A stretch of DNA of 40,670 nucleotides from BD1-7 clade bacterium (GCA_902705865.1 CACSIO010000001.1:58302-98971); one strand, 5' to 3'; shown: positions 28,175 through 36,416, numbered from the stretch's first letter. The notes: generated by a model not told the origin, from the sequence alone. Numbers and translations: made by a program.

Positions 28175-31100
28175 ACGGTGAGATGCCTGACAATCTGACT
28201 GGTATCGAAAATAGTGATACAGGGTCAACACCTCTTTCGTATGCGCAGGAGCGTCTTCTATTTGTCGAGGAGACAAGCAATATCTCCTTAGGGTTGTTCA
28301 ATCACAAGATTCTTTGGAAAGTGACAGACCCGTCCAGCATAGAACGATTAACGGATACTTTGGTTGATGTGTGCAGGAGGCACACGGCGCTCAATCAGTG
28401 TATTCACTTCGGTGATGATGGTCGTTATTCCATTACTCACCTGGATAATGAAATTTCGATCGAAAAAAGAGAAATTGAGAAAAATCACTGGCCTAATGAT
28501 GTTATCAATGAAATAGGAAAAAAGTTCCACCTTACACAAGAACATCCGTTCAAAATTTACCATTTTATTGTCGGTGATGAGCACTATCTGATCTTTTGTG
28601 CCCATGCCATGGCGTTTGATATTACCTCTCTCGATATATTGCTTGCTGATTGGGTCGACTGCTATCAAGCGATGCCAGACGAACAATCTACAGGCTCATC
28701 GTCAAGCGATAGTGGTTTCGATCAATATGCCATGTGGCAAAGGAGTGAAGAAGCACAGGCGGAGTTTTTGCCTCATGAAGCATTCTGGCGAAAGGAATTG
28801 CAAGGCTGGGAAACACTCAGGCTTCCTTTTGATGTTGATCGGCCACTCACTATGGACTATCGGTGCGCGAGGTTGTCGCAAACATGTGATGCGGCTTTAT
28901 GTGAGGGTGTTCGACGACTGGCAGTGGAGCTTTCGGTGTCTGCCGAAGTAGTTTTTCTTTCGGCATACTTTGTTCTGTTTTCGGTCATGAGCGGTCAACG
29001 TGATGTGGTGGTTGGTTCGGCGCATTGCGGTCGACTCGACGATCGATTTTCTTCGACAATTGGGGGGTTTGAAAACGCTTTAGTGTTGCGTATGCAGATC
29101 GATTCTGGTGACTCGGTAGTTGGGTTTATCAGATCCGTTAGCGATATGCTGGATCGTGCTAAACGTCATGGAATTCTGCCGTTTGAGCGAATTATTGAAC
29201 TGATGAATGTCGAGCGTGATGTTGGACGGCATCCTATTTTTCAAACCTGGTTTGAGTATAGAAACCCGAGAAATAATTTTCATCCACTGCCAATAGAAAA
29301 CTGTTCAGATATTTTTCATAGCGCCAGCTTTTCAATGGATCTTGACCTGAAAAGCTTCATTGAAGAAAAAAAGGGAGTCTATGAGTTGGTCATGGAATAT
29401 GCGGTCGGTTTATTTGACAAAGACACTTTGAATCGTTGGCTCCTGCTTTATCAGAAAATCATCAGTGACTTTTGTCGTCAAAGCGATGCATCGTTGGCGA
29501 ATTTGGAATGGATTACAGCGGAGGAAATACAGGCCTTTCAAAATACTGTTTGTGACGTGCCAGCGACTGTTACACACGTTGGCTTGGTACCCGAGGTGTT
29601 TACTGACGTTGCGAAGAGCCATGCCAATCAGGTGGCAGTGATAGCGTCAGGGTGTGAGATTTCATACGAACAATTGGATCGCCGATCATCAGAACTGGCT
29701 TATTGTATGTGTGCCGAATACCGGAGCCGATTCGGTGAAGAATTGCGTTCGGGCACACGTGTGATCATATGTCTGGACAGAAATATCGATTTGATCGTTG
29801 CCATGTTAGCGATTATGAAGATGGGCGGTTGTTATGTGCCGATCGGCCCTGATTATCCGCTCGACAGAAAAATGTGGATATTCGAAGACACAAAAGCACC
29901 GTTAGTGATTACCAGTGAGGTTTACCGTGGTGAAATGCTGGAGATAGCTGAATGTGGCTCGGGTACCTGTGTGCTCGATGTTCAGCAAGTCAAACTGTCT
30001 GAACCTGAATCGGTGGCGCCAGTTGGTCCAGATGCGAAGGACTTAGCTTATGTGATTTATACATCAGGAACAACGGGTAGGCCTAAGGGTGTGAATATGC
30101 CCCATGGCGCTTTTTTCGCATTTCTTAGTGAAGTTTCAGGCTGGGTGGGTATTCAAAAGCCGATATTAATGAGTACATCAGCTGCGACATTTGATTTGTT
30201 TGAACTGGACTTCGCCTTTCCACTGATTCGCGGGGGAACGCTGATACTTGCAGAGCCTGACGAGGCTGCGCAAGTGTTTACGCGCTATCGCGAACGGATT
30301 AATTTGATTCAGCAGACGCCATCGATGTGGAAGGTATTTCTTGCTGAAACGGATATAGATGCTGCAGCCCTGAAGAACGTAACCTCACTATTTGGTGGTG
30401 AACCCGTATCGGAGGCCTTGATCAGAAAACTGCGTCTGTATTGCAAGAAAACCATTGAGGCATATGGACCGACCGAGTGTTGCATCTACAGTACGGCAAC
30501 GTCAGATGAGAGCTTGCCTGCCCGAGTTATCGGTAAACCGCTGCCTGGAGAGAGTGTATGGATATTGGATGAATACCAGCGCGTATTGCCGCGAGGGGCC
30601 GTCGGTGAATTGTATATTGGCGGTAACTGTTTGGCTGCCGGTTATTTGAACCGAGATGAGCTGACGCGCGAGCGCTTTATTGAGGCTTCCTTTTTGCCGA
30701 TCAGGTTGTACAAAAGTGGCGATCTTGGGCGTTGGCGAGAGGACGGCAATCTTGAATGTCTGGGACGCAGCGATGGACAGATCAAGTTGAATGGTTATCG
30801 TATTGAACCCGGCGAAATCGAATCAATATTAGTGCATGTCGAAGGTATTAATCAGGCCAGCGTTCAACTCATATCCCGTGAAAATGTCAGTTTCTTGGTT
30901 GCCTATATTGTGGGGCAAGGCTGCGACAATCTGTCTGACGAACAAATCGAAAAGTACTTACGGACTTCTCTACCAGTGTATATGATCCCGAACCGCTTTG
31001 TCTGGATGGCACGTTTGCCGCTGACGGGCAACGGTAAGATTGATAAACAACTCTTGCCGGTTATCGATACGGTTGAGGGCTCCTATGCACCTCCTGTTAC

Positions 31101-32079
31101 CGTAGAGGAAAATGCCATATGCGGCATATGGCAAGTGTTACTCGGGATAGAAAAAATCGGTATTCGAGATGATTTTTTTCGGTTGGGCGGCAGCTCGGTC
31201 TTGGCGGCACAAATGGTAAATCGCATTAATAGTCGGTTTGATTTGTGCATGCGTGTTACCACGGTTTTTCTATGCCCGACGGTTGAGGCGTTGGCGAACG
31301 AAGTGCTCTACTTGAAATCCTTTACCGGTCATGCATTGGATGAACTTGTCAATCCGTTGACACCACATTCCGATAAAAAACCACTGATGTTTATGATCCA
31401 TGCAGGTCTTTGCGGTGCCGAAATCTACTGGCGTTTATCCGGTGTTTTAGCGCAGCGCTATTCTTGTTTGGGTATCGAGCACTACAACGCTTTTGTTGAG
31501 GAACTCGAAACGGACCTTAACGAGCTGGCCAAAATTTATGCGTCGGTTATTCAAAGGCATAGCCGTGATGGCGAACCTCTGACACTACTCGGATGGTCAC
31601 TCGGTGGAAACCTCTCAATGGCCGTTGCCCGTCTATTGATTGATCAGGGGGTATCGGTGGACAGGGTCGTGATTATCGATGCGACCTATGCTGATAAAGA
31701 AACACAGGAGTGTTTGGAAAGAGAGGATCTGGCGATGGATATGCACGAGTACTTCCTGCAAGTGGGCATTCATCACTCAGCAATCGTCGAGTATATGGAC
31801 TATTTCAATAATGATATGCAACTGGCGCAGCAGGCGAATATATCGCCGGTGACGGATGTGCCAGTATTGCTGCTCAAGGCCGGTGATGCTGAGCCAGCGC
31901 AAAACGACGGCCATGATAGATATAATCGATTTCTCGTGTCGAAAGCATCCAGTGGTTGGGATGCGATTACCGGAGACAACTTAATCGTGCGGGTCATTGA
32001 TGGTGTTACCCATGCGAATATCATATTTTCTGTAAACACCTTGGCTGATCTCATTTTTGAGTCAGGACAAGACGTTTGA
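28171..32079 (+). CDS. NRPS, C(inactive?)-A-T-TE
   Basis: This 1302-residue protein starts inside the stop of the megasynthase (ATGA overlap), with an AGGTGA-type site a few bases upstream, so translation is probably coupled. The condensation-like domain (20-450) is homologous to the last C domain of the megasynthase, but its HHxxxDG motif reads HAMAFDI: His145 kept, the catalytic second His replaced by Ala146, Asp150 kept, Gly replaced by Ile151. Adenylation (470-956): TSGTTGRPKG from Thr631, AYGPTE, Lys956. Specificity residues read D-L-L-Q-L-G-A-I-Y-K, close to the glycine code DILQLGLIWK. T: LGGSS with Ser1009. Thioesterase (1068-1302): GWSLGG with Ser1143 and His1281. The T-TE part is a clear paralogue of the one ending the megasynthase, sharing for example an LANE(I/V)LYLKSF motif. 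It probably charges or completes the terminal module in trans. Confidence 0.94.
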   Translation: MNGEMPDNLTGIENSDTGSTPLSYAQERLLFVEETSNISLGLFNHKILWKVTDPSSIERLTDTLVDVCRRHTALNQCIHFGDDGRYSITHLDNEISIEKREIEKNHWPNDVINEIGKKFHLTQEHPFKIYHFIVGDEHYLIFCAHAMAFDITSLDILLADWVDCYQAMPDEQSTGSSSSDSGFDQYAMWQRSEEAQAEFLPHEAFWRKELQGWETLRLPFDVDRPLTMDYRCARLSQTCDAALCEGVRRLAVELSVSAEVVFLSAYFVLFSVMSGQRDVVVGSAHCGRLDDRFSSTIGGFENALVLRMQIDSGDSVVGFIRSVSDMLDRAKRHGILPFERIIELMNVERDVGRHPIFQTWFEYRNPRNNFHPLPIENCSDIFHSASFSMDLDLKSFIEEKKGVYELVMEYAVGLFDKDTLNRWLLLYQKIISDFCRQSDASLANLEWITAEEIQAFQNTVCDVPATVTHVGLVPEVFTDVAKSHANQVAVIASGCEISYEQLDRRSSELAYCMCAEYRSRFGEELRSGTRVIICLDRNIDLIVAMLAIMKMGGCYVPIGPDYPLDRKMWIFEDTKAPLVITSEVYRGEMLEIAECGSGTCVLDVQQVKLSEPESVAPVGPDAKDLAYVIYTSGTTGRPKGVNMPHGAFFAFLSEVSGWVGIQKPILMSTSAATFDLFELDFAFPLIRGGTLILAEPDEAAQVFTRYRERINLIQQTPSMWKVFLAETDIDAAALKNVTSLFGGEPVSEALIRKLRLYCKKTIEAYGPTECCIYSTATSDESLPARVIGKPLPGESVWILDEYQRVLPRGAVGELYIGGNCLAAGYLNRDELTRERFIEASFLPIRLYKSGDLGRWREDGNLECLGRSDGQIKLNGYRIEPGEIESILVHVEGINQASVQLISRENVSFLVAYIVGQGCDNLSDEQIEKYLRTSLPVYMIPNRFVWMARLPLTGNGKIDKQLLPVIDTVEGSYAPPVTVEENAICGIWQVLLGIEKIGIRDDFFRLGGSSVLAAQMVNRINSRFDLCMRVTTVFLCPTVEALANEVLYLKSFTGHALDELVNPLTPHSDKKPLMFMIHAGLCGAEIYWRLSGVLAQRYSCLGIEHYNAFVEELETDLNELAKIYASVIQRHSRDGEPLTLLGWSLGGNLSMAVARLLIDQGVSVDRVVIIDATYADKETQECLEREDLAMDMHEYFLQVGIHHSAIVEYMDYFNNDMQLAQQANISPVTDVPVLLLKAGDAEPAQNDGHDRYNRFLVSKASSGWDAITGDNLIVRVIDGVTHANIIFSVNTLADLIFESGQDV

Positions 32080-32112
32080 ATAGGTGCATGCTTATGCTGA
32101 TGGGTGTGTACG

Positions 32113-33330
32113 ATGAATGAGAGCAAAGGCCAATTCCGATGGGGTTTATTCCATAGCCTGATAGCAATTGCCTTTGTCGATGGCGTTAACATTGCGCTGA
32201 TTTATCCGATGATGCCGCATGTGATCATGCTGGCGGCCCAAAATCTTCCAGCGCTTTCGAATGTGAATGCCTACACGATTATCATCGCAGGTTTTAGCTT
32301 TTTGAACCTGATTGGGTTGTGGTTTTTTCTCTGGGCATTACGGTATTTCGCCCTCAAAAAACTCCTGGCCTTGGCTGTGTGGATCGGTGTTGTAGGTTAT
32401 GCAATCTGCCTGATGGGGTTCTACCGGGATAGCTATCTGCTCATCGTTGTATCGAGAGTGGTATTGGGACTGAGCACTGGCGGTATGGTGTTGACACAGG
32501 TCTATTTGTTCTTTCGGCGTGTGGAAACGACTGAAAAAGCCCTACAACTGTCTCTGATTAACACCTTTTCCAACGTTGGCGTGGTTGCTGCACCCGCTGT
32601 AACGCTGGTTGCGTTTCATCTGTTTCCTCAGACGTCGTTACGATATGCATTCCCTTTTTTATTGCCTTTGATGGTGTTGTTGGCTGTCGCATTAACACTA
32701 CCGGTCACGCGATTTCCCGTACGAGAAGCGTCAGAGTTCAGACTTTTCGATCGTCACATACAAGCGGGATTGAATTGGCGCAATCATTCCTTACGTAAGG
32801 TTGTCGTATACTCGGTTATCATGCTGTGTCTCGGCGCCATGATTCAAACCGGTCCGTTTACGCTGGAAAAGTATCTTGGGCTGGGGACGTTGCAAATCAC
32901 TTATATCTATGGTGCTCTGGCTCTGGGCACATTTGTCGGATTTAAGGTTTATGCGTTTCTTTTGCGAAGAATGCCCCTGGAAAAAATTATTAAGTCTGTT
33001 TTGATTGTACTGTCGATACACTTTTTTTATTGCATATTCATTCCGGTAAAAATTGCCATTGCAATCGCCATGGTATTAATACCAACCGCATTTCTTGCAC
33101 TGAATGCATCGCTAATTACAGAAATCATGGAAACATCTTCCGACAAACAGCGATTGTTTTGGATTTGTATCATCGATATTGTCGGTGTCGTATCAATGGT
33201 TCTTAGCTCATTGTTTGCGGTCTATCTGGTTGACCTGTCCTACCACCGTTTGGCCGCCCTTTTGCTGATCTTTATGCTGATGGCATTGGTTGCCTATGCG
33301 GCGACAGGCCAACGCCAATCAAACCAATAA
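32113..33330 (+). CDS. MFS transporter, likely product exporter
   Basis: This is a 405-residue, very hydrophobic protein with about 11-12 membrane segments and the length and layout of a major facilitator superfamily permease. A short polar loop near residues 208-225 separates the two halves. It lies 33 bases after the NRPS gene on the same strand, so it is probably the last gene of the biosynthetic operon, and export of the peptide product through the inner membrane is the natural role. A GTG nine bases earlier (32104) is also in frame. I prefer the ATG at 32113 because a weak GGGTG lies six bases before it. No substrate can be read from the sequence. Confidence 0.85.
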   Translation: MNESKGQFRWGLFHSLIAIAFVDGVNIALIYPMMPHVIMLAAQNLPALSNVNAYTIIIAGFSFLNLIGLWFFLWALRYFALKKLLALAVWIGVVGYAICLMGFYRDSYLLIVVSRVVLGLSTGGMVLTQVYLFFRRVETTEKALQLSLINTFSNVGVVAAPAVTLVAFHLFPQTSLRYAFPFLLPLMVLLAVALTLPVTRFPVREASEFRLFDRHIQAGLNWRNHSLRKVVVYSVIMLCLGAMIQTGPFTLEKYLGLGTLQITYIYGALALGTFVGFKVYAFLLRRMPLEKIIKSVLIVLSIHFFYCIFIPVKIAIAIAMVLIPTAFLALNASLITEIMETSSDKQRLFWICIIDIVGVVSMVLSSLFAVYLVDLSYHRLAALLLIFMLMALVAYAATGQRQSNQ

Positions 33331-33338
33331 TAACTGAG

Positions 33339-33398
33339 ATGGTTTCCCTCACTTTAAGCTAAAACTTGCTTAAAGTATTAATTTGTTAGGAAAACCAT
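33339..33398. repeat. Nested palindrome downstream of the exporter
   Basis: The inner stem is a perfect nine-base inverted repeat, ACTTTAAGC (33351-33359) against GCTTAAAGT (33368-33376), with an eight-base loop. An outer arm, ATGGTTTCC (33339-33347), pairs with GGAAAACCAT (33389-33398) with one bulged A. There is no T-run after the stem, so it is not a classical intrinsic terminator. It could end or stabilise the operon transcript, or be the remains of a small mobile repeat. Confidence 0.65.
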
Positions 33399-33405
33399 AT
33401 TAGTA

Positions 33406-33460
33406 GGCGTCCCATATAATTCATTATAGCAATAGCACATTTACACTCATATGGGATGCT
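33406..33460. repeat. Imperfect inverted repeat beside transposase relic
   Basis: GGCGTCCCATAT (33406-33417) and ATATGGGATGCT (33449-33460) are inverted repeats with two mismatches, 31 bases apart. The right copy overlaps the stop end of the transposase relic on the - strand. This may be scarred insertion-sequence end material. Confidence 0.45.
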
Positions 33461-33593
33461 TACTGCGAGGGTTGCCTGAACATAGCGTCTCAGCGACCTC
33501 TGCGATATGGGCCCTCCGTTCGGGGCCTTTCAAACCTTTGCTGGCCAGTTGGATAAGATGTTTGTACTCAGGAGAAACTTCGGCGATGGACAT
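33447..33593 (-). pseudogene. Transposase N-terminal relic (48 codons)
   Basis: A short frame on the - strand from the ATG at 33593 begins MSIAEVSPEYKHLIQLA and continues with KGLKGPERRAHIAEVAETL before a stop. The KGPERR-x8-E-x-L pattern resembles the start of ISAzo13-type (Rhodopirellula-type) DDE transposases as I remember them. The rest of such a gene, about 400 residues, is missing, so this is a decayed fragment. The family assignment is tentative. Confidence 0.4.
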
Positions 33594-33810
33594 GACAGCA
33601 AATCAAACATAGTGGGGGATGTGATAGGGCTGTGTAGCTTACACGGGTTACTTCCCTAAGTTAACAAAACGCCTCGGCAAGGTACGCACAGCCTGCAATT
33701 CGATTAATTATTTATATTGCCGAGTTTAATAGGCGCTACAGCGTCTAGGTCGCATTATATTCTGTTCTATGCTTAGCACATGAACATTAGTTACTGACTC
33801 GGATACATCC
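33594..33810. other. Non-coding stretch before the acetyltransferase
   Basis: I see no gene here. An A+T-rich part (33700-33780) just before the acetyltransferase start could hold its promoter, for example TATATT near 33759, but no well-spaced -35 box is evident. Confidence 0.3.
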
Positions 33811-34404
33811 ATGACTGATACGCTTTCAATTCGCGCCGCATTGTCAGCCGATATGCAAGAGATAGAGCAAACGCTGTTGTTAGGGTTCGCTACTGACCCG
33901 CTGTTTCGATTCCTTTGGCCAAAAGCCAGCAGCTATTTGTCCATTGCCGAAGGATTTACGATGACGGGCAGAGCATCGGTCCACGGCGGACATGCAAAAA
34001 TCGCCGGCGATTTTTCTGGCGTTTGTTTGTGGTTGCCGCCGGGTGTCAAAGCAGATGAAGATGCTTTTGCGGCGTTTTTTGATGGGACCAGTTTGACTCC
34101 AACCCAGATCAATGACATCACGGAGAACCATGAAGCACTAGCTCGATGCAAGCCCATCGAGCCATTTTGGTACCTGTCTTTGCTGGCAATCGATCCAGCC
34201 TGTCAGAATCTGGGGATCGGCTCGGCTTTGATGAAACACACGTTGAGAGAACTGGATGAGATCAATGCGCTGACCTACCTGGTATCGAGCAATCCGCGTA
34301 ATCTATCATTCTATCGAAGCCATGGGTTTAAACAGGTCACGACGATAAAAACCGGTTGTATGCCTGAGATGTTTCCAATGCTTCGTCAGCCCAAGAACGG
34401 CTGA
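33811..34404 (+). CDS. GNAT-family N-acetyltransferase
   Basis: This 197-residue protein has a GNAT acetyl-CoA binding motif A at residues 122-145, with the Q-x-x-G-x-G core at Gln132-Gly137 (QNLGIG). It also has a VCLWLPPG strand seen in a branch of small-molecule acetyltransferases that includes antibiotic-modifying members. A late SNPRNLSFYRSHGF segment matches motif B. By family it moves an acetyl group from acetyl-CoA to an amine. It is on the same strand as the assembly line but separated from the exporter by 480 bases of repeat-containing DNA, so it is probably transcribed on its own. Self-protection or tailoring of the peptide is possible but not shown. A general metabolic acetyltransferase is equally possible. 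Confidence 0.85.
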   Translation: MTDTLSIRAALSADMQEIEQTLLLGFATDPLFRFLWPKASSYLSIAEGFTMTGRASVHGGHAKIAGDFSGVCLWLPPGVKADEDAFAAFFDGTSLTPTQINDITENHEALARCKPIEPFWYLSLLAIDPACQNLGIGSALMKHTLRELDEINALTYLVSSNPRNLSFYRSHGFKQVTTIKTGCMPEMFPMLRQPKNG

Positions 34405-34427
34405 TTTAATGTATAGGTGTTGTCAAT

Positions 34428-34466
34428 GGCCATTAATTTTGCCCCCCCTCAGGGCCAATAATTCTC
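34428..34466. repeat. Two direct copies of a GGCCAwtAATT-like motif
   Basis: GGCCATTAATTTT (34428-34440) and GGCCAATAATTCTC (34453-34466) are near-repeats in direct orientation, separated by a C-run. Similar short repeated motifs occur near the ends of IS21-type elements, so this may be an insertion-sequence end. No intact transposase lies beside it. Confidence 0.3.
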
Positions 34467-34651
34467 AGTGAGCGGCTCAATTCGTGATTTTTCTTTGAAC
34501 TGCCACCTCATTCTACAAACATCGACTTAAAGTGTGCTGTTTTTGATCGTTAACTGCGGGGTTGATCCGGTCTTTTTGATCGATTTTGTTGATTTTTTAA
34601 CCCGTTATTTTCTTTAGGCGAGCAGAACCCCTCCATCCTAAAGGGATAGAG

Positions 34652-34825
34652 TTAGGTGCTCCTTGGTGTTAAGTCATAACCGTTATTCTTCAAGGCATTA
34701 AAGCACTCGTTTTCAATCTTCCAACGTGCTCTTGCTGCCTTGGTAATCCAAACAATGTTCTTGGCAGTCACATCCACAAATTCGTAGCCCACGTGCCCAC
34801 CAGCGTAGAGGTTTTCTGTCCCCTT
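34652..34825 (-). pseudogene. Transposase C-terminal relic
   Basis: The - strand frame ending at the stop 34652-34654 contains ARARWKIENECFNALKNNGY. RARWKIENE-F-x-LK-x-x-GY is a recognisable C-terminal signature of IS4-like DDE transposases, with the catalytic Glu in IENE. The frame is closed by a stop upstream after about 57 codons, and the N-terminal two-thirds is absent, so it is a dead fragment. Confidence 0.6.
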
Positions 34826-34859
34826 TTATTCGTTTTAATGCTAAACGCTCGGATAACAG

Positions 34860-34958
34860 TCACTCGGATATCAGTCCCCTTATTGAGAGGGGGATCGTGA
34901 TACCATCGATAGCTGAGTGTACTTCTACTGCCGTACTATCAATAGAAATTTGCTCCAC
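34860..34958 (-). pseudogene. Possible transposase fragment
   Basis: A 32-codon - strand frame (stop at 34860-34862) contains EQISIDSTAVEVHSA. An I-D-S-T-x-V pattern of this kind carries the first catalytic Asp in several DDE transposases. It is short and bounded by stops, so it is a relic at best. Confidence 0.3.
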
Positions 34959-35257
34959 TTAGATATTAATAATGTCTGATTTTTGAAGAGCAGAAAGAGT
35001 AGATCCAACTTATTGAGCTTTACTCAGCGGTTTGCAGGTGTGTAAGTGCGATGCCAGTGTCAGTTACTCAAATTTTTGAGGAGAGGATCCTCGATGATTT
35101 GTAATGGGTTGTGGGGCATTGGGTATGGAGCTCGCCAGATTACGACCGTTTACGGTTAACTCGACTGTCCATTTAGTTCTGGCTACGCCACTGAATGGGA
35201 AAATAGAACGGAAATTTGATGTCTAGTCCACACTACGGCGATATTTTTTTTGGTTTG
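34959..35257. other. Non-coding stretch with no recognisable gene
   Basis: No frame of credible length or family was seen on either strand. Given the transposase pieces immediately to its left, this is probably more decayed mobile-element DNA. Confidence 0.35.
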
Positions 35258-36409
35258 CTACGGGTGCCCGATGGCTCTATGCACGAAGACAAACGATTTT
35301 CTTGTGTCTGGTGCAACAGCATCCTTAGCCGTAGCCGTGAATAGCTTTAATTTATGGTACTGCACACCAATTACCTTACGTTTCACATGATTGCGAGTAG
35401 GGGCCTGAATTTGATGCAGTGTATGCGCGTAGTGCACGGTAATATCTCCAGGCTGCGTATCAATAGCCACGACGGAGCTTTCGCCCAGTTCCGGGTCTGC
35501 TGGGGTATTGGCATATTTGTGGCTACCGGCCATAAACGCGGTGCGGCCGGTTTCCACAGTGCCTTCATCCAAATGCAGTGTCACCACAAGCCCGGGGCAT
35601 AGTAGTGGATGGCCACCGAGGTCACAGAGTTTATGCCAGTGCAGTGAGCGGTTGTCCGCCATATGGCTGCGGTTGATGATGCACTGCACACCATCCATGC
35701 ACTCGTGAGCCATGGCAAGTTCTGGCCCTGCGTAGCGAGCGATCTGTTTTAATCGTGGATCATCAGCCAGCTGACGGAAGTGATCGTCGATTTCTTCGAG
35801 GTAGGCGATCTTGCCCAACTTTGAATCACCGGCAGCGTTTTCGTACCAGCGCCCGTGTGGGTCATCGTCTTCGAGGGCTTGAATATGTTGGTCGAGGTTG
35901 TCAGATAGCACTCGATACTCGGCAAACGAAAATACCTGTCTAAATACCACGTAGCCGGTGCGATGTAGGAATCGTACGACATCGTCCACTGGGTCAGTTA
36001 GGCGAAATTTATGGTGTAAATCGAGTCGTTTCAGGCTTTGGCTGACCGCAGGAGACCAAACCTCACGCTGATAGTAGAGGACTTGCAGTACGGCAGGCCA
36101 ATTGCCTAGTTGATCTTTGCTGCCGCGTTCAAACGTGATTTGACCGGTTTCCACCAGACCAAGAAAACTGAATTCCTCGCTGATGAGTTGCTGAAATTGG
36201 GTTGTCGACAGATGCACGATAAGGTTTGCCGAGGTGCGTTTGGGCAGCACAAACAGCTGATCATCGCGCATTTGATAGGTATAACCGCGTGCTTCGGCGT
36301 CGTTTTCGATACACAAACACAGAGAATCGCTATCTGTAAGTAGGCAGGCGGCTTGCGCCAGCAGAACCTGATTCATGATCAGACGTTGATGGAAATCTAC
36401 ATCGAACAT
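35258..36409 (-). CDS. SCP2-like / phytanoyl-CoA-dioxygenase-like fusion protein
   Basis: This 383-residue protein starts at the ATG at 36409, chosen because AAGGAG lies seven bases upstream. A start 23 codons earlier (36478) is open but has no such site. Residues 1-110 resemble an SCP2-type lipid/sterol-binding domain (alternating strands, then an FERGSKDQLGNWPAVLQVLY end). Residues 130-383 resemble the PhyH family of Fe(II)/2-oxoglutarate oxygenases: YVVFRQVFS near the start, LHWHKLCD at 256-263, a late GDITVHYAHTLHQ with His332, and Arg344 for 2-oxoglutarate. The first metal motif is odd: the family has WHxD, whereas here it reads W258-H259-K260-L261. Possible roles are hydroxylation of a lipid-like substrate or a non-catalytic relative. 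It is on the same strand as the arsenosugar genes but 199 bases after them. Confidence 0.75.
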   Translation of the reverse strand: MFDVDFHQRLIMNQVLLAQAACLLTDSDSLCLCIENDAEARGYTYQMRDDQLFVLPKRTSANLIVHLSTTQFQQLISEEFSFLGLVETGQITFERGSKDQLGNWPAVLQVLYYQREVWSPAVSQSLKRLDLHHKFRLTDPVDDVVRFLHRTGYVVFRQVFSFAEYRVLSDNLDQHIQALEDDDPHGRWYENAAGDSKLGKIAYLEEIDDHFRQLADDPRLKQIARYAGPELAMAHECMDGVQCIINRSHMADNRSLHWHKLCDLGGHPLLCPGLVVTLHLDEGTVETGRTAFMAGSHKYANTPADPELGESSVVAIDTQPGDITVHYAHTLHQIQAPTRNHVKRKVIGVQYHKLKLFTATAKDAVAPDTRKSFVFVHRAIGHP

Positions 36410-36416
36410 AGGCAGG

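Noticed and set aside
33339..33398. Classical intrinsic terminator after the exporter
   Set aside because: The inner stem is only about 33% G+C and no T-run follows, so it is reported as a palindrome rather than a terminator.
33630..33655. Small GTGTA/TACAC palindrome
   Set aside because: Five-base arms are expected by chance and no gene or motif is attached.
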